A model generated the notes under the pieces. That model made no database searches. It saw only the letters and a list, made by a program, of their open reading frames with translations, and was not told where the DNA came from. The position numbers were made by a program, and so were the translations under genes. A stretch of DNA of 64,000 bases from Ferruginibacter sp. (lineage in GTDB: Bacteria; Bacteroidota; Bacteroidia; Chitinophagales; Chitinophagaceae): NCBI GenBank assembly GCA_025963635.1, contig JAOQAK010000063.1, positions 124,001 through 188,000 of the forward strand, written 5' to 3'. Positions 9,525 to 20,135 of the stretch are shown here, one piece after another. The first letter of the stretch is position 1, and each line of letters starts with the position of its first letter.

Positions 9525-12500
9525 TTATTTCTTAAGCTCTCCTTTCAATACACCTGAATGTTTAAGCAAGACCTTCTTGTAATCCTTTGGAAATACTTTG
9601 ATGAAATTCTTCACCTGGTTCTCAAAGTCGTCCAATACAAACCGGGCTACATTGCTATTGGTGTAATTATAATGGTTGCTGATCATCCTGAACAATTCAT
9701 CTTTGTCATCTTCGTCAATCGGATCAAGATCCACCATTTCCATATTACATTGAATGGGGAAAATGCCCTTTACATCGTATACATAGGCTATTCCACCGCT
9801 CATCCCTGCTGCGAAATTCCTTCCTGTATCGCCCAATATGATTACTTTTCCACCAGTCATATATTCGCAACCATGGTCACCTACCCCTTCCACTACTGCA
9901 GTTGCACCCGAATTACGGACCGCAAAACGTTCGCCTGCCTTACCGCGGATATAAGATTCGCCGGAGGTAGCTCCGTAAAATGCCACATTGCCTATTATAA
10001 TATTGTCTTCAGGAACAAAACTTGCCTTGGCAGACGGATATACAATGAGTTTGGCGCCACTTAAACCCTTTCCAAAATAATCATTCGCATCGCCTTCCAG
10101 TTCCAGCGTAACACCCCGGGTATTAAACGCTCCGAAACTTTGCCCCGCAGTACCTGTGAATTTGAAATGAATGGTATCGTCCGGTAAGCCTTCAGACTTA
10201 TATTTTTTGGAAATCTCGTTCGACAAAATGGTACCGGTAGTTCTGTCAATGTTTTTAATATCAAAAGTTCCGGTAACTTTTTTCTGCTCTTCTAAGGCGG
10301 GTTTTGCAGCCTCCAACAGTTTCCAGTCCAGCACATTTTCCAGTCCATGATCCTGTGGCTCATTGTTATATAAACCAGTGTAGATGGACGCTGGCTCTTT
10401 ATACAGTATCGGCGAAAGATCAAGTTTGCTATATTTCCAATGATCAATTCCTTCCCTCATTTCCAGGCAATCTACCTGTCCAACCATTTCATTGATTGTG
10501 CGGAAACCTAATTGAGCCATGATCTCCCTTAATTCTTCTGTCAAAAACTTAAACAGGTTAACGATATGGTCTGCATTGCCGGTGAACCTGTCCCGCAATT
10601 GCTTATCCTGGGTGGCCACACCAACGGGACAAGTATTTAAATGACATTTGCGCATCATAATACAACCTTCTGTAACCAATGCTGCAGTTGCCACACCCCA
10701 TTCTTCAGCGCCGAGCAGCGTTGCGATTGCGATGTCTTTTCCTGTCTTAAGCTGGCCATCGGTTTGCAAGACTACCCTGCTGCGTAGTTTATTTTTTACC
10801 AATGTCTGGTGAGCTTCCGCCAAACCAAGTTCCCATGGAAGGCCGGCATGTTTGATAGAACTCATTGGTGATGCACCCGTTCCTCCATCAAAACCGGAAA
10901 TCAAAACCACATCCGCCTTTGCCTTGGTAACGCCGGCAGCGATGGTACCTACGCCCGCTTTCGACACCAGTTTTACATTGATCCTTGCTGTTCTGTTGGC
11001 ATTTTTCAAATCAAATATTAACTGGGCAAGATCTTCTATTGAATAAATATCATGATGTGGAGGTGGTGAAATCAATCCAACACCTGGTGTTGCATGCCTG
11101 ACTTTACCGATCCAATCATCCACTTTATGTCCGGGTAACTGCCCGCCTTCTCCAGGCTTGGCGCCCTGTGCCATTTTAATCTGCAATTCATCCGCCTGTG
11201 TTAAATAGTAACTCGTTACACCAAACCTGGCCGAAGCCACCTGTTTAATTGCACTCCGCATAGAATCACCATTTGGCAGTATTTCAAAACGCATTTCATC
11301 CTCACCACCTTCCCCGGTATTACTTTTTCCACCGAGGCGATTCATAGCAACAGCCAAAGTACTATGTGCCTCATGGGAAATTGAGCCAAAACTCATTGCT
11401 CCTGTGGCAAATCTTTTCCATATTCCTTCAGCTGGTTCAACTTCATCAATGGAAACTGGTGGACGGTGATGATTGAACTGGAAAAGACTTCTTAATGTAC
11501 ATGCCCTTTCTCCCTGGTCATTTACCAGTTTTGAGTATTTTTTAAAGGTTGCATAATCATTGCTACGGGTAGAATGTTGCAACAAGTGTATCGTCTGCGG
11601 GTTGAAAAGATGGAATTCACCTTTGCGTTTCCATTGATAGATTCCACCTACAGGCAAACGATCTACCGGCATATGCTTTTTAGGAAATGCAAATGAGTGC
11701 TTTGCAAGCGTTTCCTTTGCAATTTCGTCTAAGCCTAAGCCTTCAATACGTGAAATGGATCCTGTGAAATATTTATCGACAACAGCCCGGTTTAAGCCAA
11801 CAATTTCAAATATTTGGGCTCCCTGGTAAGATTGCAGGGTTGAAATACCCATTTTTGAAAACACCTTTAATAATCCGTCATTTACGGCTTTCGTATAATT
11901 CTTTTTAAGCTGGTCTATGTCAAGATCGGTTTGCAATTTCCCCTTGATCTTCATATCACGGATGGTGGACAATGCCATATAAGGATTAATGGCTGTTGCA
12001 CCGTACCCAATCAAACAGGCGAAATGATGTACTTCCCAAACATTGCCCGCTTCCACCACTAAACCTACACATCCTCTCAACCCTTTACGAATCAAATGAT
12101 GATGCACGGCTGCGGTTGCCAGCAACGACGGTATCGGCGCGTGATCAGAATCTATGGAGCGGTCCGTTAAAATCAATACCTCAAAACCATCTTCCGCTGC
12201 ATCAACCGCATAGCGGCAAAGCCTGTCCAATCCTTTCTTCAAAGAATCCGGTTTGCCATCCGCACGAAAATACATTTGCAGGGTTTTTGCCTGGAAAACC
12301 CCCGTATCAATACTCCTGATCTTTTCCAGTTCAAAATTTGATAAAACAGGATGCTTTAATGCTACTGTATGGCAGCTTAAAGGATCTTCTTCCAATAAAT
12401 TTCCATTGTTACCCACAAAGGTTGCCAGCGACATCACTAATCTTTCCCGGATAGGATCGATTGGCGGATTGGTAACCTGGGCAAACAATTGCTTGAAATA

Positions 12501-14048
12501 GGAGGTTATATGCTGCGGTTCATCACTCAAAACAGCCAAAGGAACATCGGTACCCATGGAACCTACCGGCTCCTTCCCATCCAAAGCCATGGGTGCAATT
12601 ATTTCATCGAGGTCTTCTGTTGAATATCCAAATGCTTTTTGATATTTGAAAATCTGGTCGCTTTCCAGGTGTGTGAACATTACTCTTGGATCAGGCAACT
12701 CCTCTAATCTTATTTTATATTTATTCAGCCAGTCGCCGTAAGGTTTTTGGGAGCAAATGGTACTCTTCAGTTCATCATCGCTGATGATTCTTCCCTGTTC
12801 CATATCAACTACGAACATTTTACCCGGCTGCAGTCTTCCTTTCTCTTTGATAATTGCAGGATCAACAGGCAATGCCCCGGTTTCTGAAGCCATAATTACC
12901 CTATCATCGGTGGTAACACAATAGCGTGATGGCCTTAAACCGTTCCTGTCCAATGTAGCGCCGATGATCTTTCCATCAGTAAATGAAATCGAAGCCGGGC
13001 CATCCCATGGTTCCATTAAGGAAGCATGGTATTCATAAAAAGCCTTTTTCACGGGATCCATCATATCATCTCCATCCCATGCTTCCGGAATAAGCATCAT
13101 CATAACATGTGGTAAAGACCTGCCCGTCATTGTAAGTAATTCGATCATATTATCGAGACAGGCGGAATCCGATTGAATTCCATTCACTACAGGAAGCAGC
13201 ATTTCCATCTCTTCCTTACTGAAAAAAGAGGACACGAATCCTTTTTCACTTGCTTTTAGCCAATTGAGGTTTCCCTGCAAAGTGTTGATCTCTCCATTGT
13301 GTGCTATGTAGCGGAAGGGTTGGGCCAGTTTCCAGGAAGGAAAAGTGTTGGTGGCGAAGCGGCTGTGAACCAGGCCAAAAGCAGACACTACTCTTTTATT
13401 GCTTAAATCAGGGAAATAACTGCGTACCTGGCGACTAGTCAACTGCCCCTTGTACACCACCGTTTTGAAAGACAGAGAGGCGATGTAAAAGCCGATTGCA
13501 TCCTTTCTTACGGTATTGTCAATGGTATGCGTTGCATATTTGCGAAGTACAAATAGTTTTCGCTCAAAATCCATCGGGTTGGTAATGTGATCCGGGCAGG
13601 CTATAAAAACCTGTTCCATCACCGGTTCTACAGACAGTGCAGTTGGACCGATATCAAATGTATTTACCGGTACGCTCCGGTAGGTTAATATCTCAAGACC
13701 AAGCTTTTCCGCTGCCCTGTTGAAAATATCGCGGCACTCTTCTCTAAGTTTTATCTCCTTGGGAAAGAAAATTGCACCCACTGCATACTTGCCAAAAGAA
13801 GGTAAATGCACTCCCAGTCTTACACATTCATCAAAGAAGAATTCGTGCGGTATCTGGATAAGTATCCCCGCACCGTCACCCGTGTTGGTTTCGCATCCGC
13901 ACGCACCGCGATGCTCCATATTTTCCAAAATGGTCAAAGCGTCTGAGATATGGCGGTGAGATTTGTAGCCCTTGATATTGGCAACAAAACCGATTCCACA
14001 GGCATCATGCTCAAATTGCGGATCGTACAAGCCTGGATTTTTTTTCAT
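9525..14048 (-). CDS. gltB: Glutamate synthase large subunit
   Basis: The 1507-residue alpha subunit is of normal length. It starts with a short propeptide followed by the catalytic Cys17 of the class II glutamine amidotransferase domain (ACGIGF), which becomes the N-terminal residue after cleavage. The central part contains the FMN-binding synthase domain with [11 protein letters not shown] and the cysteines of the [3Fe-4S] cluster in [19 protein letters not shown]. The C-terminal GXGXG helix domain is seen in [22 protein letters not shown], quoted in part. With GltD it turns ammonium-derived glutamine into glutamate. It lies 119 bases after ilvA on the same strand and is probably co-transcribed, linking glutamate supply to the transaminase IlvE upstream. 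Confidence 0.98.
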   Translation of the reverse strand: MKKNPGLYDPQFEHDACGIGFVANIKGYKSHRHISDALTILENMEHRGACGCETNTGDGAGILIQIPHEFFFDECVRLGVHLPSFGKYAVGAIFFPKEIKLREECRDIFNRAAEKLGLEILTYRSVPVNTFDIGPTALSVEPVMEQVFIACPDHITNPMDFERKLFVLRKYATHTIDNTVRKDAIGFYIASLSFKTVVYKGQLTSRQVRSYFPDLSNKRVVSAFGLVHSRFATNTFPSWKLAQPFRYIAHNGEINTLQGNLNWLKASEKGFVSSFFSKEEMEMLLPVVNGIQSDSACLDNMIELLTMTGRSLPHVMMMLIPEAWDGDDMMDPVKKAFYEYHASLMEPWDGPASISFTDGKIIGATLDRNGLRPSRYCVTTDDRVIMASETGALPVDPAIIKEKGRLQPGKMFVVDMEQGRIISDDELKSTICSQKPYGDWLNKYKIRLEELPDPRVMFTHLESDQIFKYQKAFGYSTEDLDEIIAPMALDGKEPVGSMGTDVPLAVLSDEPQHITSYFKQLFAQVTNPPIDPIRERLVMSLATFVGNNGNLLEEDPLSCHTVALKHPVLSNFELEKIRSIDTGVFQAKTLQMYFRADGKPDSLKKGLDRLCRYAVDAAEDGFEVLILTDRSIDSDHAPIPSLLATAAVHHHLIRKGLRGCVGLVVEAGNVWEVHHFACLIGYGATAINPYMALSTIRDMKIKGKLQTDLDIDQLKKNYTKAVNDGLLKVFSKMGISTLQSYQGAQIFEIVGLNRAVVDKYFTGSISRIEGLGLDEIAKETLAKHSFAFPKKHMPVDRLPVGGIYQWKRKGEFHLFNPQTIHLLQHSTRSNDYATFKKYSKLVNDQGERACTLRSLFQFNHHRPPVSIDEVEPAEGIWKRFATGAMSFGSISHEAHSTLAVAMNRLGGKSNTGEGGEDEMRFEILPNGDSMRSAIKQVASARFGVTSYYLTQADELQIKMAQGAKPGEGGQLPGHKVDDWIGKVRHATPGVGLISPPPHHDIYSIEDLAQLIFDLKNANRTARINVKLVSKAGVGTIAAGVTKAKADVVLISGFDGGTGASPMSSIKHAGLPWELGLAEAHQTLVKNKLRSRVVLQTDGQLKTGKDIAIATLLGAEEWGVATAALVTEGCIMMRKCHLNTCPVGVATQDKQLRDRFTGNADHIVNLFKFLTEELREIMAQLGFRTINEMVGQVDCLEMREGIDHWKYSKLDLSPILYKEPASIYTGLYNNEPQDHGLENVLDWKLLEAAKPALEEQKKVTGTFDIKNIDRTTGTILSNEISKKYKSEGLPDDTIHFKFTGTAGQSFGAFNTRGVTLELEGDANDYFGKGLSGAKLIVYPSAKASFVPEDNIIIGNVAFYGATSGESYIRGKAGERFAVRNSGATAVVEGVGDHGCEYMTGGKVIILGDTGRNFAAGMSGGIAYVYDVKGIFPIQCNMEMVDLDPIDEDDKDELFRMISNHYNYTNSNVARFVLDDFENQVKNFIKVFPKDYKKVLLKHSGVLKGELKK

Positions 14049-14167
14049 AATAATTTGTTTTTCCTTTGATTACACATTTTCCACAGATTTTTAAGCCCGT
14101 TGTAACAATCTGCCCATGTGTATTTGGACAGACCAATCATATCGCAAATTATCGCATTAGCCCACTG

Positions 14168-15538
14168 TTATACCAGGTAGCCAAATACATTATCGTTTTT
14201 ACCTAGCTCGGTAAAGTTAATATGAAATTTGTGTAAATTTTGCAGCAGCGCCTCGAAATCAGCTTTTGATCTAAGCTCTATGCCTACTAAAGCGGGCCCT
14301 GTTTCTTTATTGTGTTTCTGCATGTATTCAAACCTTGTGATGTCGTCATTCGGTCCAAGTACCTGATTTACAAACTCTTTTAAAGCTCCCGGTCTTTGAG
14401 CAAACCGGATTAGGAAATAATGTTTTAATCCTTCATATTGTAGGGAACGTTCTTTAATTTCCTGCATGCGGTCGATATCATTATTTCCTCCGCCGATAAT
14501 GCAAACCACATTTTTCCCCTTAATAATATCTGCATAATCATCCAAAGCCGCAATACTTAAAGCGCCTGCGGGTTCTACCACGATGGCATCTTCATTGTAT
14601 AATTTTAAGATGGTGCTGCAAACTTTTCCTTCAGGAACCAGGTGCATATCATCCAACACTTCCCTGCAAATCGGGAAAGTGATGTCCCCTACCCTTTTTA
14701 CGGCCGCTCCATCCACAAATCGTTCGATATTGTCCAATGTCACCGGGCCACCTGCTTTGAGTGCTTCATACATGCTGGGGGCGCCTTCCGGCTCCAGCCC
14801 GATGATCGTTGTTTTGGGAGAAAAAGTTTTGAAATAAGTACCCACTCCCGCGCTTAGCCCGCCGCCGCCAACTGGGATCAGTAAAAAATCCACTTGTGGT
14901 TCATCTTCCAGGATTTCTATGGCAACTGTTCCCTGGCCTTCAATAATTCTTAGATCATCGAAAGGAGGAATAAAAGTTAGCCCGTTTTCCTCCGTGTATT
15001 GTTTTGCGGCTATTGCACAATCATCAAAGGTGTCGCCAACCAATTTCACTTCAATCCAATCCTCACCAAACATTTTGGTTTGATGAATTTTTTGATTGGG
15101 TGTGATGACCGGCATAAACACCATTCCTTTTACCTTCAGCTTTTTACAGCTATAGGCAAATCCCTGGGCATGATTGCCCGCACTTGCGCAAACCACGCCT
15201 TTTTCAATTTCATTGGCAGGCAGGCTGCTCATCATATTGTATGCACCCCGTAATTTGTAAGAGCGCACCACCTGCAAATCTTCTCTTTTCAGATATACAT
15301 TGCATTGGTATTGCCTACTCAGGTTGTGATTGAGCATTAAGGGCGTACGGGTGATGATGCCCTTGAGACGACGGGCAGCCGCTGCAAAATCAAGAGAAAC
15401 TTCAATAAAGCTGGTGTCGGTAGAAGCTTCCAAACAGCACGCCATAGGCTCATCGGCCACCGATGATTCGGTTGCAGCAGCTCCCACTTCCGCCACAGCG
15501 GAACGCTTAGGTATATTATGACTGAATTTCTTATTCAT
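14168..15538 (-). CDS. ilvA: Threonine ammonia-lyase (threonine deaminase)
   Basis: This PLP enzyme converts threonine to 2-oxobutanoate, the first step specific to isoleucine. The 456-residue protein has the PLP lysine in SYKLRGAYN, the SAGNHAQG phosphate-side motif, the glycine loop PVGGGGLSAG and a single C-terminal ACT-like regulatory domain (HYFLIRFAQRPGALKEF). One ACT-like domain, rather than the two of E. coli IlvA, gives the shorter class length. The first 45 or so residues form an Ala/Ser/Glu-rich extension before the family core starts near SLDFAAAARRLKG. An internal start at residue 32 (MACCLEAS) is possible. The gene follows ilvC by 55 bases. Confidence 0.95.
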   Translation of the reverse strand: MNKKFSHNIPKRSAVAEVGAAATESSVADEPMACCLEASTDTSFIEVSLDFAAAARRLKGIITRTPLMLNHNLSRQYQCNVYLKREDLQVVRSYKLRGAYNMMSSLPANEIEKGVVCASAGNHAQGFAYSCKKLKVKGMVFMPVITPNQKIHQTKMFGEDWIEVKLVGDTFDDCAIAAKQYTEENGLTFIPPFDDLRIIEGQGTVAIEILEDEPQVDFLLIPVGGGGLSAGVGTYFKTFSPKTTIIGLEPEGAPSMYEALKAGGPVTLDNIERFVDGAAVKRVGDITFPICREVLDDMHLVPEGKVCSTILKLYNEDAIVVEPAGALSIAALDDYADIIKGKNVVCIIGGGNNDIDRMQEIKERSLQYEGLKHYFLIRFAQRPGALKEFVNQVLGPNDDITRFEYMQKHNKETGPALVGIELRSKADFEALLQNLHKFHINFTELGKNDNVFGYLV

Positions 15539-15593
15539 GGTATATATAGGTGCTAACCCACCAACTCAAACCTCTATTTCTCAAACCAGGAGA

Positions 15594-17078
15594 TTATACC
15601 GCAGTACTGATTGTTTTCATTTCGGTCATCGCCTGCCGCAATTCCGACCCGATCAATTCTATCGGGTGAAAGCGGATCACTTCATTTACCACAATCAATG
15701 TTTTATTATCTACTCCGTTGTCTTTACCAGTATTAAAATTTTTGCCAATCAGGTCCGGAGTCACTTTCTTCATGAAATCGGCCAGCAAGGGTTTACATGC
15801 ATGATCAAAAAGATAACAGCCGTATTCTGCAGTATCAGAAATTACCCTGTTCATCTCAAACAATTTTTTACGGGCAATGGTATTGGCGATTAAAGGTGTT
15901 TCGTGCAATGATTCATAATACGCGGATTCTTCTTTGATCCCTGCTTCCACCATGGTTTCAAAAGCCAGTTCCACTCCAGCCCTTACAAATGCTACCATTA
16001 GTAATCCATTATCAAAATATTCCTGCTCAGCGATCTTCATGTCTCCCGCAGGTGTTTTTTCAAAAGCGGTTTCGCCGGTTTCAGCACGCCAGGTCAATAG
16101 ATTTTTGTCATCGTTTGCCCAGTCTTCCATCATTGTTTTGGAAAATTGGCCGCTCATAATATCATCCTGGTGCTTTTGAAACAGCGGCCGCATGATATCT
16201 TTCAATTCTTCCGACAATTGAAATGCCTTGATCTTCGCCGGGTTAGAAAGCCTGTCCATCATGGCGGTAATTCCACCCTGCTTCAGGGCTTCGGTAATTA
16301 CTTCCCAGCCATATTGAACAAATTTGGAAGCATACGCTTTATCAATTCCTTTTTCCACCATTTTATCAAAACTCAATATTGATCCGGTCTGCAACAAGCC
16401 GCAAAGAATGGTTTGTTCGCCCATGAGATCTGATTTTACTTCAGCAACAAAACTCGATTTCAATACGCCTGCTTTATGGCCGCCTGTTCCTACACAATAC
16501 GCTTTTGCAAATTTCAACCCCTTTCCTTCAGGATCATTTTCCGGGTGAACTGCTATTAAAGTAGGAACCCCAAATCCACGAACATATTCTGCTCTAACTT
16601 CGGAGCCCGGGCATTTGGGTGCTACCATGATTACCGTAATATCTTTTCTTACCTGCATACCTTCTTCCACAATATTAAAACCGTGGGAATAAGATAGTAT
16701 TGCTCCTTTCTTGATCAGCGGCATAATTGCGGTAATTACCGATGTATGTTGTTTATCCGGCGTTAAATTAATCACCAGGTCGGCGCCGGGAATCAATTCT
16801 TCGTAAGTTCCAACGGCAAAATTATTCTCAGTCGCATTTTTCCAGGATTGTCTTTTTGCATCAATTGCTTCCTGGCGCAACGCATAGGTAATATCCAGGC
16901 CGGAATCCCGGAGGTTCAGTCCCTGGTTAAGGCCCTGGGCACCACAACCTACAATTACAATCTTCTTTCCTTTCAGTTCATTGACGCCATCCGTAAACTC
17001 ACTTTTATCCATAAATTCACATACACCCAATTGGTTCAGTTTTTCTCTAAGCGACAGTGTGTTAAAATAATTAGCCAT
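15594..17078 (-). CDS. ilvC: Ketol-acid reductoisomerase, long class II form
   Basis: IlvC isomerises and reduces acetolactate or acetohydroxybutyrate with NADPH, the second common step of valine, leucine and isoleucine synthesis. At 494 residues it matches the long (E. coli-like) class II enzyme rather than the 330-residue class I form. The NADPH-binding motif is [17 protein letters not shown], and the two C-terminal knotted domains are both present, with the metal-binding [11 protein letters not shown] segment. Its start lies 195 bases after ilvN; that gap holds a copy of a dispersed 74-bp repeat. Confidence 0.97.
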   Translation of the reverse strand: MANYFNTLSLREKLNQLGVCEFMDKSEFTDGVNELKGKKIVIVGCGAQGLNQGLNLRDSGLDITYALRQEAIDAKRQSWKNATENNFAVGTYEELIPGADLVINLTPDKQHTSVITAIMPLIKKGAILSYSHGFNIVEEGMQVRKDITVIMVAPKCPGSEVRAEYVRGFGVPTLIAVHPENDPEGKGLKFAKAYCVGTGGHKAGVLKSSFVAEVKSDLMGEQTILCGLLQTGSILSFDKMVEKGIDKAYASKFVQYGWEVITEALKQGGITAMMDRLSNPAKIKAFQLSEELKDIMRPLFQKHQDDIMSGQFSKTMMEDWANDDKNLLTWRAETGETAFEKTPAGDMKIAEQEYFDNGLLMVAFVRAGVELAFETMVEAGIKEESAYYESLHETPLIANTIARKKLFEMNRVISDTAEYGCYLFDHACKPLLADFMKKVTPDLIGKNFNTGKDNGVDNKTLIVVNEVIRFHPIELIGSELRQAMTEMKTISTAV

Positions 17079-17155
17079 TTTTTTGTTTTCAGTTTATTGT
17101 TTTATTTTCTGTTGATTGTTTAAACTTATCTCCTAATATGTTTTAGAAAGTTTTA

Positions 17156-17229
17156 TTACCAGCTTTTGTATTTCATAGCAACATCGTTGTGTCACTCCCT
17201 TGTACAGCATACCTTTGTGCAGCGTCCCA
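17156..17229 (-). repeat. Dispersed 74-bp intergenic repeat, copy A
   Basis: By eye this aligns without gaps to 49034-49107 on the other strand, with 57 of 74 positions identical and a perfect 22-base core (17184-17205 here) that starts GTACAAGGGAGTG on the minus strand. It lies in the ilvN-ilvC spacer, on the sense strand of the operon. Confidence 0.75.
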
Positions 17230-17273
17230 AATTCAGTATATCTCCATAAAGTAAATTCGCTGCTAAAACTGAA

Positions 17274-17861
17274 CTACATGCTAAACACTTCCTCCTGTTG
17301 GTTCAGATATTCATTTTCAATAACTTCCTCGCTGGGTGCATGTTGCTCAAATTCCTTCAATTTTTCATGGAAGCCCCTGCTTTCTTTGATGATCGCAATT
17401 CTTGCACTGCGGACAAATTCAATGAGACCATAGGGTTCTAATGCCTTCACCAGTTTAATGGTTTCCTCTCGATGACCGGTAGTTTCAAATACTGTGAAGT
17501 CTTTGGTGATTGCCACCGCTCTTGCACCGCATTCCCTTAACAATCTCTCTACTTTTACTTTGGCAGCTATTTCTTCGGTAGATACTTTGTAAAGCGCCAT
17601 TTCCTGCCAAACGATTTCATCCTCAGTATTAAAATAAACTTTAAGCACTTCCACCTGTTTTTCGATCTGCCGGCAAACTTTTCTAACCACTTCCTCAGTT
17701 TCATCAATTAATATGGTAAAGCGATGAATGCCTTCAATTTCGGAAGGCGAGGTATTCATGCTATCGATATTAATCTTTCGTCTTACAAAAATCGTAGCGA
17801 TCCGATTGAGCAAACCGATTTGATTTTCTGTATAAACTGTTATCGTGAATTCTTTTTTCAT
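17274..17861 (-). CDS. ilvN: Acetolactate synthase regulatory (small) subunit
   Basis: The 195-residue regulatory subunit of acetohydroxyacid synthase carries an N-terminal ACT domain (FTITVYTENQIGLLNRIATI, with IDSMNTSPSE following), which binds valine for feedback inhibition, and a C-terminal domain that contacts the catalytic subunit (VFETTGHREETIKLVKALEP, then YGLIEFVRSARIAI). The length lies between E. coli IlvH and longer forms. It follows ilvB on the same strand, but with an unusually long 390-base spacer that contains a nested inverted-repeat element and a 7-bp-period tract. Confidence 0.96.
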   Translation of the reverse strand: MKKEFTITVYTENQIGLLNRIATIFVRRKINIDSMNTSPSEIEGIHRFTILIDETEEVVRKVCRQIEKQVEVLKVYFNTEDEIVWQEMALYKVSTEEIAAKVKVERLLRECGARAVAITKDFTVFETTGHREETIKLVKALEPYGLIEFVRSARIAIIKESRGFHEKLKEFEQHAPSEEVIENEYLNQQEEVFSM

Positions 17862-18010
17862 GTGCTTGTTTTTGAACCCGTGTTATTTGTAGTTAAATCG
17901 TGTATTGATGGACTAAGTCGTTCCATTGTTTATTGGATGAGTGCTTATACCATGCTAAATACTTATTTCTTTTCGATTTGTTGCTTTTGCCTCCTCAGCC
18001 GGCGGGCTGC

Positions 18011-18117
18011 GTAACTGCAACGGAGCTGCTTTTGCTTCTTTAAAAAAATTATGCTTCGCATTTTTTTAATACCGACTTCGTCGGTACCGAAACAAAAGAG
18101 GCTCCTTATGCAGTTAC
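18011..18117. other. Nested inverted-repeat element in the ilvB-ilvN spacer
   Basis: An outer 8-bp inverted repeat (18011-18018 with 18110-18117), a 5-bp arm (18022-18026 with 18101-18105) and another 5-bp arm (18030-18034 with 18093-18097) enclose two hairpins. One hairpin pairs ATGC/GCAT plus an A7/T7 extension (18041-18069), the other pairs ACCGAC/GTCGGT (18071-18085). Both hairpins have a C(TTC)G tip. The arrangement could be an RNA structure in the operon transcript or a small palindromic mobile element; sequence alone does not decide. Confidence 0.6.
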
Positions 18118-18183
18118 TGGTGAAAACTCGAAGTATACATTGTATATCTTTTTAATTGAGTTTGAGCTATTCTCATCCTGGTT

Positions 18184-18253
18184 TCAAATCTCTAATTACT
18201 CACTCCTTACTTCGTATGACTAGTTCCTCTTTCCTCATCACTTATTACTCATC
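18184..18253 (-). repeat. Degenerate 7-bp-period tract at the end of ilvB
   Basis: On the minus strand, starting inside the ilvB stop codon, the sequence parses into heptamers: GATGAGT, AATAAGT, GATGAGG, AAAGAGG, AACTAGT, CATACGA, AGTAAGG, AGTGAGT, AATTAGA, GATTTGA. The first four and the eighth are close; the rest are weak. Confidence 0.5.
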
Positions 18254-20036
18254 ATGACAACCTGATCTCCGCCACACTACAACCCTGCGGAACCATTGGG
18301 AATACATTATTTTCTTTGCCTACCATCACTTCCAGTAAATATGCACCTTTATGGTTTAGCATGGTGGCCAATGCTTCTTTTACCTGGTCTCTTTTTGAAA
18401 TGCTTTGTCCTTCAATGCGGTAACCTTTGGCGACCATCACGTAATCAGGACTGGCAATGTCCACAAATGAATACCGTTTATCGTGAAACAATTGCTGCCA
18501 TTGGCGCACCATTCCCAAAAAACGGTTATTCAGTATCAAAATCTTTACGTCTACTTCCGTTTGCATAATGGTGCCCAATTCCTGGATCGTCATTTGTACT
18601 CCGCCATCTCCGATAATGGCTACCACAGTACGATGTGGAGCGCCGTACTTTGCACCAATCGCCGCAGGCAATGCAAAGCCCATCGTGCCAGCGCCACCAG
18701 AAGTAATATTACTTTTGGTTTCATTAAATTTTGCATAACGGCAGGTTACCATCTGGTGCTGACCCACATCGGTTACAATAATTGCATTTCCGTTGGTAAG
18801 CTCGTTGAGTTGGTTAATTATTTCGCCCATTGTCAAATCTTCGCTGGTTGGGTTTAACTCATCGTTGATAACCACTTCAATTTCCTTTTGGGTAAACTCA
18901 CCGAATTTCTTCAACCATTCAGTATGCTGTTTCGCTTCTATCAATTGTGTCAGCAGGGGAAGTGTTTCTTTACAATCACCCCAAACCGGCACGGTGGTTT
19001 TAACATTCTTATCAATCTCAGCAGGGTCAATATCAAGATGAATCACCTTCGCCTGCCGTGCGTATTTATCCAGCCGGCCGGTTACACGGTCATCAAAACG
19101 CATTCCTACCGCTATCAATACATCGCACTCATTGGTCAATACATTGGGGCCGTAATTTCCATGCATACCCAGCATACCCACATTTTGCGGATGATCCGTG
19201 GGCAGCGCACTGAGTCCTAAAATCGTCCATGCCGCGGGAAGGCCACCTTTTTCAATAAAGGCTTTAAATTCTTTTTCTGCCTTGCCCAATATAATGCCCT
19301 GGCCAAAAATTACAAAGGGCTTCTTTGCTTCATTGATCAGCTGGGCAGCTTGTTCAATATAAGATTTTCGTACAATGGGTTTAGGCCTGTAGCTTCGTAT
19401 AAAAGTGCATTTTTTGTATCCGGGGTAAGCAAATTTCTGTAACTGCGCATTCTTGGTAATATCAATCAATACTGGTCCGGGTCTGCCTGTACCGGCAATG
19501 TGAAACGCCTTGGCCAACACGGCCGGGATTTCCGAGGCATCTGTTACCTGGTAATTCCATTTGGTTACGGGGGTGGTAATATTGATCACATCAACTTCCT
19601 GGAAAGCATCTGTACCCAACAAGTGCGCATATACCTGCCCTGTAATGCAAACCAGCGGCGTACTATCAATCATTGCATCGGCAAGACCGGTAACTAAATT
19701 GGTTGCACCGGGACCGCTGGTGGCAAACACCACACCTACCCTGCCGGAACTTCTTGCATATCCCTGGGCAGCATGAATACCACCCTGCTCGTGCCGGACT
19801 AAAATATGTTTGATCCTGTCGTGATAATCATACAATGCATCATAGATCGGCATGATGGCACCACCGGGATACCCAAATATGGTATCCACTCCTTCTGCGA
19901 CAAACGCATCAAGGACGGCCTGTGAACCTGAAGTTTCGGTTTCAACTACTTCCACCAATTCCTTTTGAACTGGGTTGGTTTTAAGTACTGCGTTGTCCAG
20001 GTCTGCCTGTTTATCAATGATTTCTAATGTTTCCAT
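18252..20036 (-). CDS. ilvB: Acetolactate synthase catalytic (large) subunit
   Basis: The thiamine diphosphate enzyme condenses two pyruvates, or pyruvate with 2-oxobutanoate, in the first common step of branched-chain amino acid synthesis. The 594-residue protein shows the N-terminal pyrimidine-binding domain with the catalytic Glu in RHEQGGIHAAQGYAR, the FAD-binding middle domain (GMLGMHGNYGPN), and the C-terminal diphosphate-binding motif from GDGGVQMTIQELGT to NNRFLGMVRQWQ. A 30-residue N-terminal extension precedes the core. The ilvN regulatory subunit follows on the same strand, and ilvD lies 99 bases upstream. Confidence 0.97.
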   Translation of the reverse strand: METLEIIDKQADLDNAVLKTNPVQKELVEVVETETSGSQAVLDAFVAEGVDTIFGYPGGAIMPIYDALYDYHDRIKHILVRHEQGGIHAAQGYARSSGRVGVVFATSGPGATNLVTGLADAMIDSTPLVCITGQVYAHLLGTDAFQEVDVINITTPVTKWNYQVTDASEIPAVLAKAFHIAGTGRPGPVLIDITKNAQLQKFAYPGYKKCTFIRSYRPKPIVRKSYIEQAAQLINEAKKPFVIFGQGIILGKAEKEFKAFIEKGGLPAAWTILGLSALPTDHPQNVGMLGMHGNYGPNVLTNECDVLIAVGMRFDDRVTGRLDKYARQAKVIHLDIDPAEIDKNVKTTVPVWGDCKETLPLLTQLIEAKQHTEWLKKFGEFTQKEIEVVINDELNPTSEDLTMGEIINQLNELTNGNAIIVTDVGQHQMVTCRYAKFNETKSNITSGGAGTMGFALPAAIGAKYGAPHRTVVAIIGDGGVQMTIQELGTIMQTEVDVKILILNNRFLGMVRQWQQLFHDKRYSFVDIASPDYVMVAKGYRIEGQSISKRDQVKEALATMLNHKGAYLLEVMVGKENNVFPMVPQGCSVAEIRLS

Positions 20037-20135
20037 TATATATTATTTTAAAATGGTACTATTTGAAACATCTCATTTAATGTTAAAGGAAGAAATAAGT
20101 GCCTCGTGAAACTGTACGGATGCTTTCGGGTATTT

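Noticed and set aside
17275-17292. Sequence CATGCTAAACACTTC shared between the end of ilvN and position 60684
   Set aside because: It lies in coding sequence at one site with no extended similarity around it, so coincidence is the simpler explanation.
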